Shown piece by piece: positions 49,835-56,997 of a stretch of 64,000 bases of DNA. The stretch's first letter is position 1, and every line of letters begins with the position of its first letter. The stretch comes from CALMUP01 sp035327305. Lineage in GTDB: Bacteria > Verrucomicrobiota > Kiritimatiellia > CAIVKH01. The stretch spans positions 1 to 64,000 of the forward strand of contig DAOLDL010000001.1 in the NCBI GenBank assembly GCA_035327305.1. The letters are read 5' to 3'. The notes beneath the pieces are model-generated. The model did not search any database. It was not told the DNA's origin and was given only the letters and a program-made list of their open reading frames with translations. Both the position numbers and the translations under genes were made by a program.

Positions 49835-50777
49835 ATCATTGAAATTATCTCGTCGGCGTTTTATTCGAAACGCCGCGCTGGGGTCCGCCTTTGTTGCCGG
49901 AGGCTGGCCGTTGCGCGCATCGTGGGCGCTTCCCCGATCCAATGCCGGATCGTTGCGTTTTGTTTATTTCACGGATGTCCATGCCCGGACGGAATGGGGG
50001 ACTCCGGACGCGCTCGCCATGGCCGCTGAATCAATCAATAACCAGAAGGCGGATCTTGTGATCTGTGGCGGTGATATGATTACTGATGGCTATCAATCAA
50101 GTCATGAAGTGGTTGCGCCGAGATGGAAGGTCTACCTCGAAATGCATAATGCGATTCATCCGACGCCGATCTGCGCGATTGGGAATCATGATCTTGTCGG
50201 TGTGGAGCCGGGGGATGGTTCCGCGCCTTCCGATGATCCAAGAAATGATGCCCGATCGCATCTTGGTCTTGAACAAACATACCGGTCATTTGATGTTAAC
50301 GGCTACCACTTTATCATTCTGGACGGGATTCAGGTAACACGCGATCCGTATAAATATCATGGCCGAATTGACGACGCGCAAATAACATGGCTGACCAATG
50401 ATTTGCAGTCGGTTGACCCGGAAAGTCCGATCATACTCGTAAGCCACATGCCGCTACTGACATCATTTTTTCAAGCCGTTGACGGCGTAAATGCACAGGT
50501 GCCCCCCAATCGCGGGCTGGTCAACAATCGCGAGGTGTTGGAGCTTTTTGCCGGACGCAGGTTACCTCTTGTCCTGCAAGGACATTTGCATGTTAACGAG
50601 ATGATCCGATGGAAAGATACAACGTTCATAACCGGCGGCGCAGTTTGCGGAAAATGGTGGCGTGGTGAATGGCACGGGACCTCGGAAGGTTTCGGAGTAA
50701 TTGAGTTACATGATAATCGCGTGGATTGGCAATATATGACATACGGATGGAATGCCCGTCGGCCTCCAGGTATGTAA
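49827..50777 (+). CDS. Tat-exported calcineurin-like metallophosphoesterase
   Basis: The N-terminus contains a twin-arginine signal (SRRRFIRNAALGSAFVAGG), so the folded metalloenzyme is exported. All metallophosphoesterase motifs are present: FVYFTDVHA, LVICGGDMI, PICAIGNHD, ILVSHMPL and LVLQGHLHVNE, giving a two-metal site. Such enzymes cleave phosphomonoesters or diesters, including cyclic nucleotides and lipid head groups. ATG 49827 is chosen because the Tat motif starts eight codons later; the gene then overlaps VanZ-like copy 2 by 8 nt, tying the three into one operon. A scaffold gap follows 23 nt downstream. Confidence 0.88.
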   Translation: MSESLKLSRRRFIRNAALGSAFVAGGWPLRASWALPRSNAGSLRFVYFTDVHARTEWGTPDALAMAAESINNQKADLVICGGDMITDGYQSSHEVVAPRWKVYLEMHNAIHPTPICAIGNHDLVGVEPGDGSAPSDDPRNDARSHLGLEQTYRSFDVNGYHFIILDGIQVTRDPYKYHGRIDDAQITWLTNDLQSVDPESPIILVSHMPLLTSFFQAVDGVNAQVPPNRGLVNNREVLELFAGRRLPLVLQGHLHVNEMIRWKDTTFITGGAVCGKWWRGEWHGTSEGFGVIELHDNRVDWQYMTYGWNARRPPGM

Positions 50778-50800
50778 GGTAATCCATTAAATTGAAATGG

Positions 50801-50900
50801 NNNNNNNNNNNNNNNNNNNNNNNNNNNNNNNNNNNNNNNNNNNNNNNNNNNNNNNNNNNNNNNNNNNNNNNNNNNNNNNNNNNNNNNNNNNNNNNNNNNN
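50801..50900. other. Assembly gap of 100 N
   Basis: Exactly 100 unknown bases. This round number is the customary placeholder for a scaffold join of unknown true length. The phosphoesterase ends before it and the sigma factor gene begins 41 nt after it, so the adjacency and relative spacing of the two flanks are not proven. Confidence 0.98.
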
Positions 50901-50941
50901 CAGCGCCATTCCCATTAAATCGTTTCTAAACAGGGTAATGC

Positions 50942-51574
50942 TTGAATAAACCAATCGATAATTCGTCCAATACCACGGACATGGAAGAAATCGATTCTTT
51001 GGAAATTGATCGCTTGATCGCCCTCTCTGTTAAGGGCGATCAGGAGGCATTTGGGAATGTCGTGCAACAGTATTACAACAGGGTTTATTGCGTGATATTG
51101 CGCGTCGTCAACCAGCCGGATGACGCCCGTGAACTCGCGCAGGTCACATGGGTCAAGGCATGGCAGAGATTGGGCGATTACAAGCAGGAGGCCAGGTTTT
51201 ACACCTGGATATATCGTATTGCGGTCAATGCATCGCTTGATTTTCTGCGGCGCAAGCGAAGGCGACCGGAAATCTCCATATCCAGCGATTCGTCCGAAAA
51301 TGAATCGGGAACGATTAATCTCGATCATCATCCTGAATTGGCTGATGAAAATACCGCGCGCGATGAAATTCATCGCGATGAAATTCGCCGGACTTTCGAG
51401 GCGGCATTAACAACATTGTCGGATGATCATCGCACCGCTTTGATACTCCGGGAAGTCGAAGGCATGTCCTACGATGAGATCGCCGATGTGATGAAAACAC
51501 GCCGGGGCACCGTTATGTCGCGTATATTTTATGCCCGCAAGGCGCTTCAGGCAACCATGGAAAAATTCTTATGA
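50942..51574 (+). CDS. ECF sigma factor (RpoE-like)
   Basis: Region 2 is clear: DQEAFGNVVQQYYNRVYCVILRVVNQPDDARELAQVTWVKAWQRLGDYKQEARFYTWIYRIAVNASLDFLRRKRRRP. An acidic linker follows, then region 4: FEAALTTLSDDHRTALILREVEGMSYDEIADVMKTRRGTVMSRIFYARKAL, the helix-turn-helix that reads the -35 element. The 210-residue length fits ECF sigma factors. TTG at 50942 is preceded by CAGGGTAA at suitable distance; ATG 50981 is the alternative. The next gene, overlapping by 4 nt, is its likely anti-sigma factor. Confidence 0.93.
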   Translation: MNKPIDNSSNTTDMEEIDSLEIDRLIALSVKGDQEAFGNVVQQYYNRVYCVILRVVNQPDDARELAQVTWVKAWQRLGDYKQEARFYTWIYRIAVNASLDFLRRKRRRPEISISSDSSENESGTINLDHHPELADENTARDEIHRDEIRRTFEAALTTLSDDHRTALILREVEGMSYDEIADVMKTRRGTVMSRIFYARKALQATMEKFL

Positions 51575-52077
51575 AAACCCGAAATATGAAATTGATCAGC
51601 AAAGGGCTGGACGGCGAGCTGGACGGTAAAGAGCGCCGTCAACTCCAGGAGTTGCTTGCGTCTGACCCGGCTATGCGGAAAACCGCTCAAGATTGGGAGA
51701 AGGCGGGAGATGAATTGCGACGAAGCACCGGAGACGTGCCGGTGCCTGACTCTTTGCTGGCCTGGCACGACATCCGCCGTGCCATACGCGAAAATGAATC
51801 GAATACCCCGGCCAAACTTGGCCCGGCAAGTTTGCTTCGGTTGAAATGGGCCGGGGGAATTGCCGCATTTCTGGTGGTTGGCATGCTGGCGCTATCGTTT
51901 TTACATTTGACGAGAGAAGGTCGTTTTTTGGCTTTGGATTCCCTTCCGCCGCCGCGGGTTGAATGGGTGGTGGCGGAAATTCCCGGCGCCACTACCATGA
52001 TTTATACCGACATGGAAACGGATTTGACCGTAATATGGATGGACGTCGCCCAGAATGTCGACCCGCGGGATACTTGA
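51571..52077 (+). CDS. Probable membrane anti-sigma factor
   Basis: The N-terminal half is a small helical region (ISKGLDGELDGKERRQLQELLASDPAMRKTAQDWEKAGDELRR) that resembles zinc-less anti-sigma domains binding ECF sigma factors. One membrane helix follows at about 95-110 (GGIAAFLVVGMLALSFLHL) with a short exported tail of about 55 residues. The translational overlap with the sigma gene and this topology are the main evidence. No HxxxCxxC zinc motif is present. The exported tail could be the point of regulated proteolysis. Confidence 0.75.
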   Translation: MKTRNMKLISKGLDGELDGKERRQLQELLASDPAMRKTAQDWEKAGDELRRSTGDVPVPDSLLAWHDIRRAIRENESNTPAKLGPASLLRLKWAGGIAAFLVVGMLALSFLHLTREGRFLALDSLPPPRVEWVVAEIPGATTMIYTDMETDLTVIWMDVAQNVDPRDT

Positions 52078-52093
52078 TATGAGGAATACGTAT

Positions 52094-52528
52094 ATGCATC
52101 AAATCAAACTGACAATTCTCATGGCATTTGCCTCCATCATGATGATGCCGACGCTATCCCAAGCACAGTCGGAAACCCTGACACTGCAGGCTCTGATGAT
52201 TCAGGCACAGAACGACTCCGCGCCCATCGATCGGCGCCTGGAACGGGTTGAATACAAATTGCGCCGTGTATTCGGTTTCCAGTTTTACCGGTATATCGGG
52301 GAGGGCAGTGTTACATTAACCTCCCGGGGCGAGGGCGTCATAAATCTTCCCGACGGGCATCGTCTTCAGGTGCGGTTGCGCGGGCGGGGAAACGCCGAAG
52401 TCCGCTGGCTGAAGGAAAATGAACCCCAGTTAAGCGCCTCCGTTGGAATATCCCGCAATTCTCCGGTTGTCCTGGGCGGAATACCGGCAAACGGCGGCAA
52501 GCTGATTATTGTCATAACCGAACAATAA
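52094..52528 (+). CDS. Small exported protein in the sigma/anti-sigma operon
   Basis: ATG 52094 follows GAGGA at good spacing and gives a signal peptide (MHQIKLTILMAFASIMMMPTLSQA). The mature part of about 120 residues starts helical and charged (RRLERVEYKLRRVFGFQFYRYIGEG) and continues beta-rich (LPDGHRLQVRLRGRGNAEVRWLKE, GGKLIIVITEQ). I do not recognise the family. It follows the anti-sigma gene by 16 nt, so it is probably cotranscribed and may be an envelope-stress sensor or effector. Confidence 0.65.
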   Translation: MHQIKLTILMAFASIMMMPTLSQAQSETLTLQALMIQAQNDSAPIDRRLERVEYKLRRVFGFQFYRYIGEGSVTLTSRGEGVINLPDGHRLQVRLRGRGNAEVRWLKENEPQLSASVGISRNSPVVLGGIPANGGKLIIVITEQ

Positions 52529-52597
52529 TCGTGAATAAAATTTCCGGTTGTTCGTCCCATACACTAGAAACCGAATAAATCGGTCGGAGGAACGGAA

Positions 52598-53008
52598 ATG
52601 AAAAACATTGTGATGGTAATGGGATTGGCGGCGGCGGTCACCATTGCGCATGGCATGCCGGCGCAAGCGGGCAAAAAAGAATGGGCGGCTGTCGCAGGAT
52701 TCGTCGGCGGTGTTCTGGTTGCCAATGCGGCGCAAGGCCATCGCACGTATCACCGGGAAGTTGTATATCACCAACCCGTGCAACATGTGGTTTACCAACC
52801 TGCGCAAACGGTGGTTATCCGTCACACTCAACCTGCCCCGCGAGGCTACTACGAATGGCGCACGGAACGCGTTTGGGTTCCCGGATGCTGGGTGTATGAG
52901 CCGTGCGGATACAACAGTCGCCGCAAAGTCTGGCAACCGGGTTACTACAGAACCGTGCAGAATCGGGTCTGGGTAAGCGCCGGTTACGCTTCGTCTTGTG
53001 GATGGTAA
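52598..53008 (+). CDS. Exported Tyr/Trp/Val-rich repeat protein
   Basis: The signal peptide (MKNIVMVMGLAAAVTIAHGMPAQA) is followed by a short Gly/Ala hydrophobic stretch (AAVAGFVGGVLVANAA). The rest is unusual: YHREVVYHQPVQHVVYQPAQTVVIRH, then aromatic units around RVWVPGCW, KVWQPGYY and RVWVSAGY. Such xVWxPGx repeats occur in small secreted proteins of several diderm lineages; their function is not established. Two or three cysteines occur in the repeat part. GGAGG precedes the ATG, just after a small inverted repeat (ACCGA-TCGGT, 52570-52584). Confidence 0.7.
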   Translation: MKNIVMVMGLAAAVTIAHGMPAQAGKKEWAAVAGFVGGVLVANAAQGHRTYHREVVYHQPVQHVVYQPAQTVVIRHTQPAPRGYYEWRTERVWVPGCWVYEPCGYNSRRKVWQPGYYRTVQNRVWVSAGYASSCGW

Positions 53009-53030
53009 AAATTTTCGGTACCATGACGGA

Positions 53031-53471
53031 ATGAAAACAATCCTCGCGCCGGTTGATTTTTCAGATTGCGCGCAAAAAGTGATTGAAACCGCCACGCGTT
53101 TGGTTTCGGCATTTGGCTCCCGGTTGATCATCCTGCACGTGGCGGCTCCCGAGCCTGAATTCGTCGGTTACGGGCCGGGACCGCAAACCGTGAGGGATAG
53201 CGTTGCCAAAGAGTTCAAGGACGAGCACCGAAGGATTCACGCGTTAAGCAGGGAACTCGAGGCTTGCGGATTGAATGCTACCGCATTGGTCATTCAAGGT
53301 TATCCTGTTGATAAAATAATCGAGGAAGCCGCAAGGCAACAAGCGGATCTCATCGTAATGGGTTCACATGGGCACGGCTTACTGCGCAATTTGCTGGTGG
53401 GAAGCGTAACCGAAGGCGTGATGCGCAAGGCGGAATGCCCTGTGCTGATTGTTCCATTTCGTTCGACGTGA
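53031..53471 (+). CDS. Universal stress protein (UspA family)
   Basis: A single UspA domain of 146 residues: MKTILAPVDFSDCAQKVIETATRL begins strand 1, and ADLIVMGSHGHGLLRNLLVGSVTEGVMRKAECPVLIVP is the ATP-binding G-x2-G-x9-GS signature, so it likely binds ATP. Cytoplasmic stress or growth-arrest role. The gene is convergent with trkH, 17 nt apart. UspA-type domains often regulate ion channels and transporters, but no direct link is shown here. Confidence 0.92.
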   Translation: MKTILAPVDFSDCAQKVIETATRLVSAFGSRLIILHVAAPEPEFVGYGPGPQTVRDSVAKEFKDEHRRIHALSRELEACGLNATALVIQGYPVDKIIEEAARQQADLIVMGSHGHGLLRNLLVGSVTEGVMRKAECPVLIVPFRST

Positions 53472-53488
53472 TTGCCGGGACTTGCACG

Positions 53489-54937
53489 CTATTTTCGCCA
53501 GAAATTAGCCAGAAATACCACATATACCGTATAAAACTCCAAACGGCCAATCAGCATGAGGAAAGATAAAACCGCCTTGCCGCCATTTGGTACGGAAGCA
53601 TAGTTCTCCGCCGGTCCCACCGTGGAAAAACCCGGACCGATATTGCCCACCGCGGAAAAAGCGGCGCTAATGCCCGTGGCAATATCATCACAGTAAAAAC
53701 TCATGATGATGGATCCCAGTCCGGCAGTTGCCATGAATACAAAAAAGTAAAGCGCCACACTGAATATTACGTCCTGATGAACGATTTGGCCGCTGTGTTT
53801 AACCGTGTATACGGCTTGAGGTGTAAGGACGCTTTTAATGACACGCGACATTTTCTTAAGCATGAGTGAAATGCGGATTTGCTTGAGGCCACCGGAGGTG
53901 GAGCCGGCACAACCGCCAAGAATGAAAAGAAGAAAAATTAAAAATTTAGCCGATGCCGGCCAGGCATCATAATCAACGGTTCCGAATCCCGTGGTTGTTA
54001 TTAACGATGTGACATAAAACAGGCTGTGTCGTATTGCGCCGGTTATGTCGTATGTGTCATGCCTGATCAGATCAACCGCGATCAATATCGATAGAATCAA
54101 CCACAGACCCGAATAACATCGAACCTCCGAGTCGTTAAAATAACAAAGGGGTTCCCCGCGAAGCGCCTTGAAGTGTAGGGCGAAGCTGATGCCGCTCAAA
54201 AACATGAAAATTATTATCATGGTTTCGATATAAATACTGTCAAATGCGGCAATGCTGGCGGTTCGGGTCGAGAAACCGCCGGTGGAGATAGTGCTGAAGG
54301 CATGACAAATCGAATCGAACCAATCCATTCCACCCACACGCAGTAAGACAATCAGCACCATATTCAGCAGTAAGTAGACGCCCCAGAGAAATTTTGCCGT
54401 GGAGGCGATACGTGGTGTGAGGCGATCTTTTGACGGTCCGGTTACTTCGGCCCGATAGATTTGCATGCCGCCCACGCCAAGGTAGGGAATAATCGCCACC
54501 ACCAGAACCAGAATTCCCATGCCGCCTAGAAAGTGCGTGCACGCCCGCCAGAACAAAATCGCCTTGCTATGATTTTCCAGGTCGGCAAGCACGCTGGCAC
54601 CGGTGGTTGTGAATCCGGAACTGGATTCGAATATGGCATCAAATGGATTGTCTACAGCCTGGCAGATTATGAAGGGAAGGGCGCCGAAAGCGATGGCCAT
54701 GATCCAGCCAAACACGACAATTCCGATGCCCTCCCGGCGACTCAATTCCATGGATGTGCGGGTTGAGGCCCACAATACAATTGCGATGAGACCGGTTATC
54801 ACTCCCGACCAGATCATGCCACGCCAGGCCGTTGCGGGATCGTCCATCAAATACGATACCAGCGATGTGATGCCCATTATGATGGCGATCAACATCAATA
54901 GAAATGAAATCAAATGCAGTACCGGCTTGAAATTCAT
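53489..54937 (-). CDS. trkH: Trk-type potassium uptake protein, channel subunit
   Basis: TrkH/KtrB superfamily channel of 482 residues. Four selectivity loops can be found: SSSGFTTTGASVL, FSTISTGGFSTR, SLITTTGFGTVDYD and SAVGNIGPGFSTVG. About ten membrane helices surround them. LGGMGILVLVVAIIPYLGVGGMQIYRAEVTGPSKDRLTPRI and GGCAGSTSGGLKQIRI are typical TrkH segments. It takes up K+ with TrkA control and follows trkA by 7 nt on the same strand. Confidence 0.94.
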   Translation of the reverse strand: MNFKPVLHLISFLLMLIAIIMGITSLVSYLMDDPATAWRGMIWSGVITGLIAIVLWASTRTSMELSRREGIGIVVFGWIMAIAFGALPFIICQAVDNPFDAIFESSSGFTTTGASVLADLENHSKAILFWRACTHFLGGMGILVLVVAIIPYLGVGGMQIYRAEVTGPSKDRLTPRIASTAKFLWGVYLLLNMVLIVLLRVGGMDWFDSICHAFSTISTGGFSTRTASIAAFDSIYIETMIIIFMFLSGISFALHFKALRGEPLCYFNDSEVRCYSGLWLILSILIAVDLIRHDTYDITGAIRHSLFYVTSLITTTGFGTVDYDAWPASAKFLIFLLFILGGCAGSTSGGLKQIRISLMLKKMSRVIKSVLTPQAVYTVKHSGQIVHQDVIFSVALYFFVFMATAGLGSIIMSFYCDDIATGISAAFSAVGNIGPGFSTVGPAENYASVPNGGKAVLSFLMLIGRLEFYTVYVVFLANFWRK

Positions 54938-54944
54938 GGATGCA

Positions 54945-56300
54945 TTATCGCTTGAACAATGATTCGACTTTGGAAACCGATATCGGAAGCGCGTAAATAA
55001 TCAGACGATCATTGGCGGAAAGTACAAGGTTGCCGGTTGCCGCCATCACGTGTTCACCGCGCAGGATAATTGCAATGACGACGCCATCCGGCACTTTCAG
55101 TTCCTTGATGGCTTTACCCGACCACAAATGGTCCGGTTGAAGCGAAACATCCAGCAACTCGCCGGGCAGACGGTGCAATACGGCGGCGGATTTGACATTT
55201 TTTCCCCTTACGAAATGAAGAATCGCGTTGATCATGGATACATGGGAGCTGACCGCGCGATCCAGCAAACTCAAACTGGAAATGATGGGCACATAGTCAG
55301 GTTTGGCAACCTGGGCAATGGTGAACGTTGCCCCGGATTTTTCTCCAAGCAGACAAATCATGATGTTGGTTTCATCATCCCCGGTTGCGGCGACAAACGC
55401 GGTGCCTTTTACAATATCGGCATTTGAAAGTGTTTCCTGACTTAATGCATCGCCATGCAAAACGGTTCCGTTGTTGAGTTGCTCCGCGCAATATTCAGCC
55501 CGAGCGATGTCTTTCTCAATAAGAACCACTTTGACATTTATCCGGTCAAGCCGACGGGCCAGTTCCAAGCCAAGTTCACCACCACCGGAAATCACGATTT
55601 TATTGAACTTGCTGTGATCAGGATTTGCCCAGGCCAGAAATTCCATGACATCGCTGGGCGCGCCGGCGAGATAAACGTCGTCGCCAATCATTATTTGTGT
55701 TTCCCCGGATGGAATCAGCACATTATTGCCGCGCATGAGGGCGATGATACGTATGCGGGAGAGCAGGGCGGGGTTCGGGAATGATTTGAGCGGTTGCAAG
55801 ATCAGGGGACTGTCCATGTCGGATTTGATCCCGACAATAAGAGCGCGCTGATCAAGCATGTCGACTGCCTCCACCGTACCAGTGCCCGGCATCCGAAGAA
55901 TAGTGAAGATTTCATCGGCGCATTCCTCTTTCTGGCTGACCACTAGATCGATCCCCAGACGTTTGAGATCATAGGTCTTGTCCGTCTCATAAGGACGAAT
56001 GGTGGCCACCCGTGCCACTTTGATGGGTACACCGGCCAGATTGCCCAGGGCGCAGGCCAGAATGTTAACTTCGTCGCGATTGGTAACGGCAACCAGAAGG
56101 TCCGTTTTTGATATGCCCGCCTCCTCGAGAATGGTGGGATTGGTGCCTTCACCTTCAACGGCTTGAACATCCAACTGGGATTGAACCTCGCGCAATTTTT
56201 CGGAATCGCGGTCAATAATTACAATGTCATGCTGTTCTTTGCTCAACCGGGCGGCAAGAGTTCGACCGGCATTTCCGGCCCCGATAATAACAATTCTCAT
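54945..56300 (-). CDS. trkA: Trk system potassium uptake regulator
   Basis: Full-length TrkA (451 residues) with two RCK units. The first Rossmann domain starts MRIVIIGAGNAGRTLAARLSKEQHDIVIIDRD and the second near residue 235, KIVISGGGELGLELARRLDRINVKVVLIEKD; each is followed by a TrkA_C domain (for example GDDVYLAGAPSDVMEFL). They bind NAD(H)/ATP in the cytoplasm and gate TrkH. It is the first gene of the trkAH operon. Confidence 0.95.
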   Translation of the reverse strand: MRIVIIGAGNAGRTLAARLSKEQHDIVIIDRDSEKLREVQSQLDVQAVEGEGTNPTILEEAGISKTDLLVAVTNRDEVNILACALGNLAGVPIKVARVATIRPYETDKTYDLKRLGIDLVVSQKEECADEIFTILRMPGTGTVEAVDMLDQRALIVGIKSDMDSPLILQPLKSFPNPALLSRIRIIALMRGNNVLIPSGETQIMIGDDVYLAGAPSDVMEFLAWANPDHSKFNKIVISGGGELGLELARRLDRINVKVVLIEKDIARAEYCAEQLNNGTVLHGDALSQETLSNADIVKGTAFVAATGDDETNIMICLLGEKSGATFTIAQVAKPDYVPIISSLSLLDRAVSSHVSMINAILHFVRGKNVKSAAVLHRLPGELLDVSLQPDHLWSGKAIKELKVPDGVVIAIILRGEHVMAATGNLVLSANDRLIIYALPISVSKVESLFKR

Positions 56301-56539
56301 AAATTACTTTCTGTCGGAAAGCGTCTGAATGGATAGAATAGCAGTCCGACATCAAAGTGAAAATAATGCGGCAAGTGGTCAAAATACATCAATGACAAAG
56401 TTGAACGGCGCGCTTATCTTTCACATGAACAAGCACTAACAAATATTGGGCGGCTGATGCTATGGCTCATAAAGCCGGATTATCGTGCCGAACCCGAATA
56501 TGACGGATCGCCGATAATTTGGTCTATGATAGGACTTGA

Positions 56540-56935
56540 ATGTCTAAATTCGGTGATATCAAAATATCGCCGCTGAAACGGGATTACCCGTCGGAGCTTA
56601 ACTTGAATAATAAACACGGCATTCAAAGCATATGGGAAATGTGGAGCTTCAGTAGTCCGCAACCACGTATCATACTTATTTCGAGAATTATATTCTTCGC
56701 GAGCTTCATATTGCTGATAGGTGTCGGCATACATCTTTACTTTTTTCATCCACGTATTGCTGACGAGATAAATAATACCCTGGTGGTTGTGAACCGCGCA
56801 GATGTCTATGCGCCATATTGGTATGGTGTGATATTCGATATCACGCTGGGAGTCGTCATATTGTCTCTGCTGGCGCTCATCTCGTGGCGACTGAACGTTT
56901 CGAAAGGTTCCAATTTTGATTCCAAACGCAGATAA
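56540..56935 (+). CDS. Small two-helix membrane protein of unknown function
   Basis: The 131-residue protein has two hydrophobic helices (about 45-67 and 95-113) separated by a loop of about 25 residues (HPRIADEINNTLVVVNRADVYAPYWYG), plus basic N- and C-terminal ends. AGGA precedes the ATG and TATGAT lies just upstream. No family recognised. The frame is supported by its hydrophobic pattern and ribosome-binding site, not by homology. It stands alone between trkA (divergent) and the M16 protease (convergent). Confidence 0.55.
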   Translation: MSKFGDIKISPLKRDYPSELNLNNKHGIQSIWEMWSFSSPQPRIILISRIIFFASFILLIGVGIHLYFFHPRIADEINNTLVVVNRADVYAPYWYGVIFDITLGVVILSLLALISWRLNVSKGSNFDSKRR

Positions 56936-56978
56936 CGGGTGATGGCGGAGTTTATCATCTAAAACTTCGTCCATTGTG

Positions 56979-56995
56979 CGGCGCTTTCGGCGCCG
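56979..56995 (-). terminator. GC-rich hairpin 2 nt after the M16 protease stop
   Basis: CGGCGC and GCGCCG (6-bp perfect stem, 5-nt loop) lie directly downstream of the protease stop codon at 56998. There is no T-run after the stem in either direction, so it is at best a weak or Rho-assisted terminator. Confidence 0.35.
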
Positions 56996-56997
56996 TG

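Noticed and set aside
52430..53131. A 233-residue minus-strand frame across the small exported protein genes
   Set aside because: It spans two well-supported plus-strand genes with ribosome sites and signal peptides, and has no recognisable domain.
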